DNA from: Puniceicoccaceae bacterium | GTDB lineage: Bacteria; Verrucomicrobiota; Verrucomicrobiia; Opitutales; Coraliomargaritaceae | Direction: 5' to 3' | Length of the DNA: 42,279 bases | NCBI GenBank assembly: GCA_007117865.1 | Contig: SKFT01000041.1 | Coordinates: 1-42,279, forward strand | Shown here: positions 29,765 to 39,091 of the stretch, piece after piece | Position numbering within the stretch: the stretch's first letter is position 1 | Layout: each line of letters begins with the position of its first letter | The notes under the pieces: model-generated | Told to the model about the DNA's origin: nothing | Database searches by the model: none | The model's input: the letters and a program-made list of their open reading frames with translations, nothing else | Translations under genes and position numbers: made by a program

Positions 29765-30887
29765 CAGCCGACTGGCCGGAAGTATCGGTCAGCATAAAAG
29801 CGGTGTGTAGAGCCTCCTCCATCGAACCGGGTGTCGCACCCATGCAGTCAGCATAACTGAAGGCACCCGGCGGTGCATGTCGGATGGGATCGGCAAAGCC
29901 ATCCGGAAGCGCTTCGAGGTCGGCAGCGGGTCTGGGCAACGGACCAAACAAGCGCATCTTTCCAAGCCAAACCATTTTCAAGAGGGTTCGCCTGACAGAT
30001 GACAAATGTCCTTCTTTACCCAACGTCCATTGACGCCCGTCGAAGCCCGTAAAGGTATGTTTTCTATGGCAAGGGCTCGTATTGCGCCAGTGCCACCACA
30101 AACGCAATGCCAACCAGCGCTCGGACCACGTGGGCTTATCGGCTTTGGTCTGTGGGGTCACCCCCGAGGCAATAAAAGCCTCCAACCGGTCCACCCGCGC
30201 CTGATGCCGCAAATTGAGCAAGGTGGCACCTTCCAATACCGCATCCACCAAATCGGTTTCCTGCCCAAGGTAGGTGCCATCACCTATATGGGAATTTGCC
30301 ACTTTGGCCCCAGCCCCAACCATTGCCCCATCACCGATAACCGCCCCCGGACCAATGATGCAACGAGGGCCGATCGAGACGTAATCACCAATCCAATACG
30401 GGGGCTTCAGTTGCGCTTGCGGGTGAATATCGCAGCCGCGACCAATACCCAAATCGAGCGACATCGCGGCAATCTCCTGCTGGAATCGCATCAGCCAACT
30501 TTGTTCGAGGGCACTCCAGTGGCGAATCAGTGCCCAGCCATCCTCTGGCACGGTAATGGGAGGGTCTCCAGGCAAACGGTCAAGCCAATCGTCATAAATC
30601 TCCTGGGCTGGATTTCTTACCGGGCGCACTTCCCAATCCAGAGGCCACAGGGTTGCCTCCTCCATCGCCCTGCGAACATCTGCCGGACGGTCTGCCACCA
30701 GTAAAACAACTTTTTCAATTCCTTGATTAACCGCCTCATCCAGCCAGTGATAGAGCAGGCATTGCTCGCCAACTTTCCATAAAACAAAGGGCTTGGCCCG
30801 ACGCCAAACGGTATCGATGCGGCCCCAGTCCGGCAAGGCATAGGTGCGTTGTTTGATCGATTGCGGATGATTGCCGTTGGTAGCCAT
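29718..30887 (-). CDS. NDP-sugar pyrophosphorylase-like protein with left-handed beta-helix (hexapeptide) domain; catalytic N-terminus apparently degenerate
   Basis: Hexapeptide-type repeats IGDYVSIGPRCIIGPGAVIGDGAMVGAGAKVANSHIGDGTYLG; no recognisable GxGTRL motif. Confidence 0.7.
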   Translation of the reverse strand: MATNGNHPQSIKQRTYALPDWGRIDTVWRRAKPFVLWKVGEQCLLYHWLDEAVNQGIEKVVLLVADRPADVRRAMEEATLWPLDWEVRPVRNPAQEIYDDWLDRLPGDPPITVPEDGWALIRHWSALEQSWLMRFQQEIAAMSLDLGIGRGCDIHPQAQLKPPYWIGDYVSIGPRCIIGPGAVIGDGAMVGAGAKVANSHIGDGTYLGQETDLVDAVLEGATLLNLRHQARVDRLEAFIASGVTPQTKADKPTWSERWLALRLWWHWRNTSPCHRKHTFTGFDGRQWTLGKEGHLSSVRRTLLKMVWLGKMRLFGPLPRPAADLEALPDGFADPIRHAPPGAFSYADCMGATPGSMEEALHTAFMLTDTSGQSADVCRRWLEKLLAGDS

Positions 30888-31705
30888 CAGTAAGCTCCTT
30901 TCCCGAGCAAAACCGCAGGCACGGTCTTAATTAATATCCATAAATCCGACCAAAAGCCTTGTGACTGGATATATTGCAAATCAAGCCTGACCTGGCCCTC
31001 AAAATCAATTTCCGAGCGGCCACCTATCTGCCACAAGCAAGTAATCCCAGGCTTTGCGCGCAAGCGGCGCAAATGCCGGGCCTTATACATCGCCACTTCT
31101 TTGGGAACCGGCGGACGTGGCCCCACCAACGACATTTGCCCTACCAATACGTTAAAGAATTGCGGAAACTCATCAATGGAGAGTTTGCGGATCCATTTGC
31201 CAATGCGCGTTATTCTCGGATCCTCTTTCATTTTGAAGGTAACGCCCTCGCTGCCATGCTGATTGACTTCCTTGAGTTCTTGCTTGACGGCATCGGCATT
31301 GACGATCATGGAGCGAAACTTCCACATGGGAAACAGGCGCCCCCGCTCCCCTACTCTCATCTGTTTGAAAAGGATAGGCCCCCGGTCCTCCCATTTGATT
31401 GCAAGCGCGGTAAAGATAAAGATAGGGCTGAGAAGAATAATCGCAGCCAAGGCCCCAAGGATATCGACCAGGCGCTTAAGTGCACTGGAAAAGGCAATAA
31501 CCCTCTTCCAGTTATTGCGCTTGCGGCGGGCAATCCGCAACCACACCCGGGCCTCATCCCCCAATAATGCCGATGCCCAAAAGTCGCTATCGGAATCGCC
31601 AGTGTGCTTAGGGTTGGAAGACTTGGGTGATTGTGGAGCGTTGTTCATTTTGATGATGTCATTTTGAGGCTTATAATGGCTTAGACGATAAAAAAGGTTT
31701 CCCAC
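30887..31705 (-). CDS. Undecaprenyl-phosphate sugar-1-phosphate transferase (ExoY/WbaP C-terminal family)
   Basis: KRLVDILGALAAIILLSPIFIFTALAIKWEDRGPILFKQMRVGERGRLFPMWKFRSM; IRKLSIDEFPQFFNVLVGQMSLVGPRPP. Confidence 0.94.
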   Translation of the reverse strand: MGNLFYRLSHYKPQNDIIKMNNAPQSPKSSNPKHTGDSDSDFWASALLGDEARVWLRIARRKRNNWKRVIAFSSALKRLVDILGALAAIILLSPIFIFTALAIKWEDRGPILFKQMRVGERGRLFPMWKFRSMIVNADAVKQELKEVNQHGSEGVTFKMKEDPRITRIGKWIRKLSIDEFPQFFNVLVGQMSLVGPRPPVPKEVAMYKARHLRRLRAKPGITCLWQIGGRSEIDFEGQVRLDLQYIQSQGFWSDLWILIKTVPAVLLGKGAY

Positions 31706-31716
31706 TCATGAAAAAG

Positions 31717-33570
31717 TCATGGCAAGTCAAAGGGCAGATGGAACCAAAATTCGGAGCCCTCTCCCTCAATGCTGCGACATCCGATCTCACCCCCCATCAA
31801 CTCAACCAGTTGTTTTGAGATGGCAAGTCCGAGGCCGGTACCACCATACTTGCGTGTCATGGAACTATCCGCTTGATAGAATTTGCTGAAAAGTCCTGCC
31901 AATTTGTCCTCAGCGATACCGATTCCGGTATCCTTAACCGAAAAGCGCAAAACGACCCTGCCCTTGTCTTTTTGCTCCAAGACAGTCACTGCCAGTACCA
32001 CCTTACCGCTGTGGGTGAATTTGATGGCATTGCCTAGCAGATTCAAAAGGATTTGACGCAAACGGGGCGCGTCTCCCATAAGCCTCAGTGGCACATCGTC
32101 TGCACAATAACACTCAAAATCGATGCCTTGTTCATCCACTTTGATTTCCAATATTTCCCTAAGCCTATCCAACACCTCTTGCAGATCAAAGGGCAGCAAT
32201 TCGACTTCAAGTTTACCTGCCTCAATCTTGGAGAAATCGAGTATATCATTAATCAAACTAAGCAGCGATTCGCCACTGGACACTATGATCTTTGCGTATT
32301 TTTGCTGGATATCATCCAGTTCGGTATCAAGCAGGAGTTCGCTCATACCAATGACACCGTTCATAGGCGTTCGTATTTCGTGACTCATATTGACAACGAA
32401 TTGCGATTTGGCCTTGTTTGCCGCCTCGGCTTGTACTGCCAGTTCATTCGCTCGTGATATGGATTTTTCAAGTTTCCGATTAATAAGCTTACTTCTCAGG
32501 AATGCCGCCAACGAGAGTAGGGTTAATAGGCAAAGACCAAGCAACCACGGCCAGAAGCGTCTTAGGAATTCACCAGCTGTCACCTTGCCATAATCCTCAA
32601 AGGGTGGCAATCGGAGCTCTTGTAATAATTCTATAACAGGTGAGTAATCTTCGGCGGTGGTCCAACCCGCGCTGCGCATGGCAATCGCTGCCTCGCTATC
32701 TTCATCCATTTGCATGAGTGCCAGCGCTACTTGTTTACTCAAATGTGAATCCGTTTGCGAAAGTGCTGCCAGTGGCCACTCCGGATATAAACGTGTGGAC
32801 AAAGCATAAGGGTAATGCGGATACTGTTCCGCACGGCTATCGATCACCTTAAGGCTTTCCCTGTCCAGCAGACCTTCATTGAGCATACGCTCCAATTGAG
32901 TGCTGCGCACCGTGCCCGCATCGACCTCGGCATTCAGAATAGCTCCAATCACCGCATCGTGGCTGCCGCTAAGGACGAGTTCACTAAAGGCGCGTTGCGG
33001 ATTGATTCCCGCCTGTCGTAGCTCTCTCAAGACAGCGTGCCAACCGCCAAGGGAACGTGGACTGACAGCGGCAAAGCGCTTACCGCGCAGATCCGACAAC
33101 TGCTGAATATCACTGCGCTCCGCCAGAGCCAGAATAACGCCGCCGAAGCGTGACTGTGGACCGGCATCGGTTGGCATTTGCAAAGTGATGATTCTACGCG
33201 CCAGACCATGATGCTCCAGGTAGGCGTAATAGGAAGGATTGGCTGACACAAAATCAACCTCTCCACGCCGCACAGCGGGAATCAGTTCAGTAAAATCCAA
33301 TGGCACAATAGTAAAAACCAATGGCTCAAGCAATGCGTTCAGGTAAGTGGCGGTGGGGCCCCATTCCTGCAAACAGATATCGCTACCACGATTGGCCAAA
33401 ACTCCAATACGAACCGTGTTGTGGGTCAACTGATTGGCATGAGGCAACGCATGCAGTGATCTGCCAAAGCCGCCGCAGACGGCAGCCAACATACAGGCGC
33501 AAATAATCGCGGAATAAGCGTTGCGCTTTAAAGTCAAAATTGAGTTGGAAGACATTAGGGCAAAAAACAT
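31717..33570 (-). CDS. TtrS-like sensor kinase: PhnD-type periplasmic substrate-binding domain, TM, HisKA, HATPase
   Basis: [102 protein letters not shown]. Confidence 0.9.
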   Translation of the reverse strand: MFFALMSSNSILTLKRNAYSAIICACMLAAVCGGFGRSLHALPHANQLTHNTVRIGVLANRGSDICLQEWGPTATYLNALLEPLVFTIVPLDFTELIPAVRRGEVDFVSANPSYYAYLEHHGLARRIITLQMPTDAGPQSRFGGVILALAERSDIQQLSDLRGKRFAAVSPRSLGGWHAVLRELRQAGINPQRAFSELVLSGSHDAVIGAILNAEVDAGTVRSTQLERMLNEGLLDRESLKVIDSRAEQYPHYPYALSTRLYPEWPLAALSQTDSHLSKQVALALMQMDEDSEAAIAMRSAGWTTAEDYSPVIELLQELRLPPFEDYGKVTAGEFLRRFWPWLLGLCLLTLLSLAAFLRSKLINRKLEKSISRANELAVQAEAANKAKSQFVVNMSHEIRTPMNGVIGMSELLLDTELDDIQQKYAKIIVSSGESLLSLINDILDFSKIEAGKLEVELLPFDLQEVLDRLREILEIKVDEQGIDFECYCADDVPLRLMGDAPRLRQILLNLLGNAIKFTHSGKVVLAVTVLEQKDKGRVVLRFSVKDTGIGIAEDKLAGLFSKFYQADSSMTRKYGGTGLGLAISKQLVELMGGEIGCRSIEGEGSEFWFHLPFDLP

Positions 33571-36344
33571 CAGGGGAACCAGCGTTTTAGCAGTGTCGCC
33601 AATTGATCGCGACGGACGGGCTTGGCGAGATAATCATCCATGCCGGCATCCATCGCCTTGCGCCTATCCTCCTCAAAAGCGTGGGCAGTCACTGCCACAA
33701 TTGGAATGCGCTTGGACGCTGAACGGCTAAAACAGACCCCTTCTCTTTCCTCCTTGCGAATTAAGCGTGCGGCCTCGAGGCCGTCCATAACCGGCATTTG
33801 CAAATCCATTAGCACCAAGTCGAAGGGAGTTTTTCTGATTGCCGCCATAGCCGCCTGCCCATCCCCGACCACCTTGACCTCGGCGCCAAAACTTTCAACC
33901 ATGGCCTTGATAACCATTTGGTTCACCGCATTGTCCTCCGCCAGTAGCACTCTATGCTTCTTATCACTGGCAGCGGGTTCACCTTGCGGTAACGATTGGG
34001 TTTCCGATGGGTTGTTTGCGGGTATGGTATTGGCGGCAGATCCACTCTGCGGTTCATCGATGGGTAGGCTAAAATAGAAGTGGGAGCCCTTGCCCTCAGT
34101 GCTTTGCATGCCAATCTGCCCTCCCATAAGGGCAACCAACTCCTTGGCTATAGCCAAACCCAAACCCCTGCCGCCATAGCGACGAGTCAAGGAATTGTCG
34201 ACCTGGTTAAAGCGATCGAAAATGGTGTCGGCCTGTGCGTTAGGAATACCGATTCCGGTATCTTCAACGCTAAAGCGAATTTGGGGTCTCGAGGCAACCT
34301 CCAGAGCAGCGCTAAACGTGATACATCCTTTCATGGTAAATTTTATGGCATTGTTTAAAAAGTTGGTTATTATCTGACGTATGCGAGTAGCATCCCCTCG
34401 GAAATGTTGAGGTAGATCCGAATCCTTGCGCACTTCGAAATTCAGGTCATTATCAGCGGCTTTTAATTGATACTCTTTGGCGATGAGATCGATAAATGTA
34501 GGCAGATCAAACGGCTCTTTTTTAATCTCAATTTTGCCAGCATCCAACTTCGCAAAGCAAAAGATGTCGTCAATGATGCTTACCAATTGCTCGCCGCTTG
34601 ACTCGATGATCTTGGCATATTGTGACTGCTCGGGATCTAACGAGCTCTCCAAAAGTATCTGAGTCATGCCCAACACGCCGTTAAGGGGAGTCCGCAGCTC
34701 ATGACTCATATTGGCAAGGAATTGGCGTTTCGCTTCATTCGCCGCCTCAGCTTTTTCAAAGGCTCGCCGGAGTGCGTCCTCAAGCCCCTTGCGTTGCGAC
34801 AGGTCAATATTGACACAGAAAAACTCCCTTTCGGCGCCCGGCACCTCTACCAGCGAGTGGGAACTGTAAACGGTAATCGGTGCCCCGTCCTTGCGCATTA
34901 AGGTTAATTCTCCTGCCGGAATAGGCTGATGGGTTTCTACCATTTTACGGATCTCCGCCTTAACCGCCTCGCGCATTGCGGGAGGGATAATCAATTCAAG
35001 TAGATTGCGCCCTAACGCCTCCTCCTCGGTGTAACCATAAAGTAAAGTCGATGCCTTATTCCAATAGCGAACGGTCCCGTCGAGCGCATACCCTTGAACC
35101 GACACGGTCTCAACGCCCTCTAAAATATTTTTAAAGCGCATCTCGCTGGCCTTGAGTGCTTCCTCCGCCATGATTCGCTCAGTGATATCCGTCAAAATAT
35201 AACAAAAGAACCGTTTTCCCGTTTGCGGATCACGCAGTATTGTTGGCGTAATCTCGACCCATATTACCCCACCTGATTTATCCAAAAACCTACGCTCATA
35301 AATGGACATATCGCCAGATTCTACTTTTTGAAGTGCTAAATGAAAACCTGTAATATCATCCGGATGCCAATAGGGCAAGGGGATCTTGCAGCCGATGAGT
35401 TCCTCGCGCTGGTAACCTGTCATTTTACAAAGCGTGGCGTTCACCTCGATCAATACACCCTCTTCGTCAATAATGGAAAAACCGCTGTTAAGGTTGCTCA
35501 ATAAATTGCGGTTGAAATCGCGCTCGCGTTCCAATTGCAGCCGCAGCACCATGGAATTCGTTATGTCCTGGAAGGTGCCTCTAAGCACCCTTGAGTTGCC
35601 ATTATCAATGGGTTGCGAACAAACGGCACGCACCCAGCGAATATTACCCTTGCACGTGCGGATTCGCAACTCCAGGTCGTAGCCGCTGTTAGTGGCTATT
35701 GCGGCAGCTACCGCATCGCGAATCATTGCCCTGTCCTCTTCAAGATAGAAACCAAGGTCTGTCTCAAGAGTAGGGGTAAAATCGCTCGGTGCTTCGTGGA
35801 TGATCCGCGTCTGATCGCTCCACCACAGGGTATCATTTTGCAAGTCAACCTCCCATGCGCCTATCTGGGCAATCGCATTGGTTCGCTCAAATAAATCCCT
35901 TTCGCGCCCAGCTTTAATCTCTGCATTGCGCAGTTCGGTAATATCAACATGTGTGCCGACCATACGCGAGGGTTGCCCCTCGTTGGTCCACTCGACGACC
36001 TTTCCGGCACATCGCACATGGACGATGGAACCATTTTTATGGCGGTGGCGCGCTTCCAGTGTATAGGGGTGCCCGCCCTTGCTTTCAAAATGTTTCTGCA
36101 ACTGTTCTTGCGCGAGAGGCAAATCGTCAGGAAGCAATGTTTTTTGCCAAAAAGCAGGTGTATTTTCAACCTCGTCATCCTCATAGCCCAGCATTGCCTT
36201 ATAAACCGGGCAGTAGTAATAGCGGTTACTGGGAATATCCCATTGCCAGACCCCGTGGGTTGATAAGCGGATGATGGCATCCAAGTCGTATTTATTCAAA
36301 AAGCTGGGTAGCGAACAGTCGTCGGGTGCGCAATTTACTGTCAT
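33570..36344 (-). CDS. Multi-PAS hybrid histidine kinase with C-terminal receiver
   Basis: Four PAS/PAC-like units; [57 protein letters not shown]...[14 protein letters not shown]. Confidence 0.94.
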   Translation of the reverse strand: MTVNCAPDDCSLPSFLNKYDLDAIIRLSTHGVWQWDIPSNRYYYCPVYKAMLGYEDDEVENTPAFWQKTLLPDDLPLAQEQLQKHFESKGGHPYTLEARHRHKNGSIVHVRCAGKVVEWTNEGQPSRMVGTHVDITELRNAEIKAGRERDLFERTNAIAQIGAWEVDLQNDTLWWSDQTRIIHEAPSDFTPTLETDLGFYLEEDRAMIRDAVAAAIATNSGYDLELRIRTCKGNIRWVRAVCSQPIDNGNSRVLRGTFQDITNSMVLRLQLERERDFNRNLLSNLNSGFSIIDEEGVLIEVNATLCKMTGYQREELIGCKIPLPYWHPDDITGFHLALQKVESGDMSIYERRFLDKSGGVIWVEITPTILRDPQTGKRFFCYILTDITERIMAEEALKASEMRFKNILEGVETVSVQGYALDGTVRYWNKASTLLYGYTEEEALGRNLLELIIPPAMREAVKAEIRKMVETHQPIPAGELTLMRKDGAPITVYSSHSLVEVPGAEREFFCVNIDLSQRKGLEDALRRAFEKAEAANEAKRQFLANMSHELRTPLNGVLGMTQILLESSLDPEQSQYAKIIESSGEQLVSIIDDIFCFAKLDAGKIEIKKEPFDLPTFIDLIAKEYQLKAADNDLNFEVRKDSDLPQHFRGDATRIRQIITNFLNNAIKFTMKGCITFSAALEVASRPQIRFSVEDTGIGIPNAQADTIFDRFNQVDNSLTRRYGGRGLGLAIAKELVALMGGQIGMQSTEGKGSHFYFSLPIDEPQSGSAANTIPANNPSETQSLPQGEPAASDKKHRVLLAEDNAVNQMVIKAMVESFGAEVKVVGDGQAAMAAIRKTPFDLVLMDLQMPVMDGLEAARLIRKEEREGVCFSRSASKRIPIVAVTAHAFEEDRRKAMDAGMDDYLAKPVRRDQLATLLKRWFP

Positions 36345-36361
36345 GTTGAGTAATTAGGGAT

Positions 36362-36395
36362 TTGGCTCAAAAACTTTTAAATAGTTTTAAGCCAA
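36362..36395. promoter_or_regulatory. Imperfect palindrome in the divergent intergenic region, candidate operator
   Basis: TTGGCTCAAAAACT-TTTAAAT-AGTTTTAAGCCAA; arms pair with one bulge/mismatch. Confidence 0.45.
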
Positions 36396-36413
36396 CTATA
36401 AAAAACTTGTCAA
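36384..36413 (-). promoter_or_regulatory. Candidate sigma70-type promoter for the minus-strand sensory operon
   Basis: On the minus strand TTGACA (36408-36413), 18-nt spacer, TAAAAC (36384-36389); -10 lies inside the palindrome. Confidence 0.35.
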
Positions 36414-36444
36414 CCCCCTCCAACAATGAGATAAGGGTTTTAGT

Positions 36445-36744
36445 ATGATTACCTTCAACAAAACTGATGATTGCCTGACAATTGTTCTTCAAGTCGCCAG
36501 CCTGGATGCTGGTAACGCTGTTACTGCGAAGGAACAGTTTCGGGAGTTGATCCAAGATTGGGACAAAACCGTCAAAATCGATCTCTCTCAGGTAGACTTT
36601 ATGGACAGTAGCGGGATTGGTGCGCTGCTGAGTTTATTCAAGTCCACCAACCAACAACTCACACTCGTTCGTCCCAAGCCCTCGGTCATGAGCGTATTGG
36701 AGCTATTGCGTCTGCATCGGGTCTTTCCCATTGAGCTCGACTAG
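36445..36744 (+). CDS. STAS-domain anti-sigma-factor-antagonist-like protein (SpoIIAA/RsbV type)
   Basis: IDLSQVDFMDSSGIGALLSLFKSTNQQLTLVRPKPSV; DSSG phospho-acceptor motif as in SpoIIAA. Confidence 0.93.
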   Translation: MITFNKTDDCLTIVLQVASLDAGNAVTAKEQFRELIQDWDKTVKIDLSQVDFMDSSGIGALLSLFKSTNQQLTLVRPKPSVMSVLELLRLHRVFPIELD

Positions 36745-36764
36745 ACCTTACGGGCCAAACTCAG

Positions 36765-37922
36765 ATGTCGCCGCCTACCCCCAGTCAATCTGATACCGCA
36801 GCGCACGACCCCGAAATTGCCTTTTTACTGGGACTGCCCTTTCACCGCATGACAATGGCGGATACGGTCAATGCGGCGGTTGAGGCGGTCGAGACCGCAA
36901 TTCCGCGCTATTTTGTGACCGCTAACGCCGACTTTGTGGCGCAGGCATACGACAACGATCGCTTGCGCGAGATTTTACTACACGCCCACCGCGCGGTATG
37001 CGATGGAATGCCGCTAATCTGGCTCTCGCGCCTATTTCCTCCAGCCTTGCCGGAACGGGTAGCGGGATCCGATTTGGTATTTGAACTTTTTCAACAGGGC
37101 AGTCAGCGGAATTGGCGGTTTTTCTTTTTGGGTAGCGATGAGGCCACTCTGGCAAAAACCGAAGCGGTTTTGGCCGAGCGCTACCCTGGCTTGCAAGTTT
37201 GTGGCAGTTTCTCCCCGCCTTTTGCTGCCGTCGAGGATTGGCCCAATGCGGAAATAGCCAAACAAATTCAATTGGCGAAGCCGCATGTCCTTCTCGTAGC
37301 CGTCGGCTGCCCCAAGCAGGAATACTGGATCGCCCGTTATGCCAGCGAGCTTAATATCCCGCTGGCGATAGGGATTGGTGCTTCGCTCGATTTTATTGCG
37401 GGTCGCCAAGTGCGGGCACCCCGATGGATGCAAAAAACGGGCACCGAGTGGATCTGGCGTATGGCTACTGACCCAGGCAGACTGATGGCGCGCTACTGGA
37501 AGGACTTTCGCTATCTTGCGAGATTGAGTTTCATCCAATGGCGACTGACCCGCAGGCATCATATCCGCGCGCTTGATCTGGCAGCGCAATCGGATGCTGC
37601 TGCCAGCGCCTCCAAGAATGTAACCCACATTCACTGGGTTGGCTCCGTTGAAGCAGCCAATCTCTCGTTGCATGTGCTACCTGACAATCCAACACAACCT
37701 CTTTTGCTCGATCTCTCGGATGTCAGTTTCATGGATAGCGCAGGGATCGGCCATTTGATAAAATTCGCGCGTCGCTGCCGCGAGGCCGCACAGCCCTTTG
37801 CGCTTTTTAGGCCCTCGCCGCAAGTGCAGAAAATCATAGCCGCGCTACACCTGCAACGTGAGTTCTCGATTGTTGAGGACGCCGCGCTTTTTCCGGCTAC
37901 ACAAACCAAGGTGTCCAAGTGA
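36765..37922 (+). CDS. WecG/TagA/CpsF family glycosyltransferase with C-terminal STAS domain
   Basis: TANADFVAQAYDNDRLREIL..AVCDGMPLIWLSRL; FFLGSDEATLAKTEAVL; VAVGCPKQEYWIA; GIGASLDFIAGRQVRAPRWMQKTGTEWIWRM; then STAS LLLDLSDVSFMDSAGIGHLIKFARRC. Confidence 0.92.
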   Translation: MSPPTPSQSDTAAHDPEIAFLLGLPFHRMTMADTVNAAVEAVETAIPRYFVTANADFVAQAYDNDRLREILLHAHRAVCDGMPLIWLSRLFPPALPERVAGSDLVFELFQQGSQRNWRFFFLGSDEATLAKTEAVLAERYPGLQVCGSFSPPFAAVEDWPNAEIAKQIQLAKPHVLLVAVGCPKQEYWIARYASELNIPLAIGIGASLDFIAGRQVRAPRWMQKTGTEWIWRMATDPGRLMARYWKDFRYLARLSFIQWRLTRRHHIRALDLAAQSDAAASASKNVTHIHWVGSVEAANLSLHVLPDNPTQPLLLDLSDVSFMDSAGIGHLIKFARRCREAAQPFALFRPSPQVQKIIAALHLQREFSIVEDAALFPATQTKVSK

Positions 37923-39091
37923 GCGCGCGTCAATCAAAAGTCCTGATCTCCGCCGGGATGATCCAAGGCGGATTATCCGGTGTAGGCCGTTATGTTGTCG
38001 AAATTGCCCAACGCATACCGCAGTCAAGTGGTGTCGATTTGCATGTGGCCGGGCTGGTTGACGACAGGCACTTGTTCCCCAAAACATCGGATGCTAACTG
38101 GATCAGCATCCCAAAACGATACGCCAAAGGCGCTGCCAATCTGTTTTGGCATACCATGGCCTTGCCGAGGATACTTCGGCAAAGATCATTTGATCTCTAT
38201 CACTCCCCCAGCTATCGCCGTATCATTCCCTGCTGCCCGGCGGCTCAGATCGCAACCGTACATGATTGTGCTCCCTTCCACCTGCGCGAGAAGTATGGCT
38301 TGATACGCGGCTTCTTCGGCCGCTCTTTTGCTCCGGCCATGGCGCGTCGCTGCCAAGGCATCCTAACGGTTAGCCATTTTACTGCCCGTGATATTGTGCA
38401 ATTTTACAAGATACCGATCGATTCGATCAACGTCATTCACAATGGGCTCGACCACAACACCTACTACCCTCGCGACTCCAAGGCTTTGGCAGATTTTCGC
38501 CAGCGCATGGGCATCGCCAAGCCCTACCTGCTATACATTTCGCGGCTGGAGCATCCCGGCAAGAACCATGTGCGTTTGATTGAAGCCTATGATCGCGCCC
38601 GCAAAGCGGGAATAATCGATGCACCGCTGGTTCTGGGAGGCGCTCCCTGGCACGGTGCCGAGACAATTCGCCAACGGGTGGCAAGCTCGCCTTTTGCTGC
38701 CTCAATCCTGCTCCCGGGCTTTATTGAGGAAGCTGATTTGCCGCTATGGTATGGAGCTGCGGCGGCACTGATTTTCCCCAGTCTAATCGAAGGTTTTGGC
38801 CTGCCTGTGGCGGAGGCGCTTGCCTGTGGAATACCCGTCTTGTCCTCAGACCGCGGCAGCTTGCCGGAAGTCGGTGGCGATGCCGCACTGTATTTTGACC
38901 CAACCGACATTGATTCGATCGTTCGGTCCCTTGAGGAATTTGCCAATTGCAAGCCTGAAGCTAGGGAAGCACTGTGCAAACGCGGGATCAAGCAAGCCGC
39001 GAAGTTCCACTGGGATAATGCCGCGCAAGCCACTGCCAAGGCCTATCTCAAGCTGCTTGGACCTTTTGCAACCCATCAGGAGTCAAAATGA
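37919..39091 (+). CDS. Glycosyltransferase family 4 (GT-B)
   Basis: YLLYISRLEHPGKNHVRLIEAYDRA; LIFPSLIEGFGLPVAEALACGIPVLSSDRGSLPEVGGDAALYFDP; ATGA overlaps. Confidence 0.93.
   Translation: MSARQSKVLISAGMIQGGLSGVGRYVVEIAQRIPQSSGVDLHVAGLVDDRHLFPKTSDANWISIPKRYAKGAANLFWHTMALPRILRQRSFDLYHSPSYRRIIPCCPAAQIATVHDCAPFHLREKYGLIRGFFGRSFAPAMARRCQGILTVSHFTARDIVQFYKIPIDSINVIHNGLDHNTYYPRDSKALADFRQRMGIAKPYLLYISRLEHPGKNHVRLIEAYDRARKAGIIDAPLVLGGAPWHGAETIRQRVASSPFAASILLPGFIEEADLPLWYGAAAALIFPSLIEGFGLPVAEALACGIPVLSSDRGSLPEVGGDAALYFDPTDIDSIVRSLEEFANCKPEAREALCKRGIKQAAKFHWDNAAQATAKAYLKLLGPFATHQESK

Noticed and set aside
30006-30704. 232-aa plus-strand ORF
   Set aside because: Antisense to the hexapeptide protein gene (29718-30887), no recognisable motifs; the minus-strand frame has clear family features.
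30974-31567. 197-aa plus-strand ORF
   Set aside because: Antisense to the strongly recognisable priming glycosyltransferase; no motif support.
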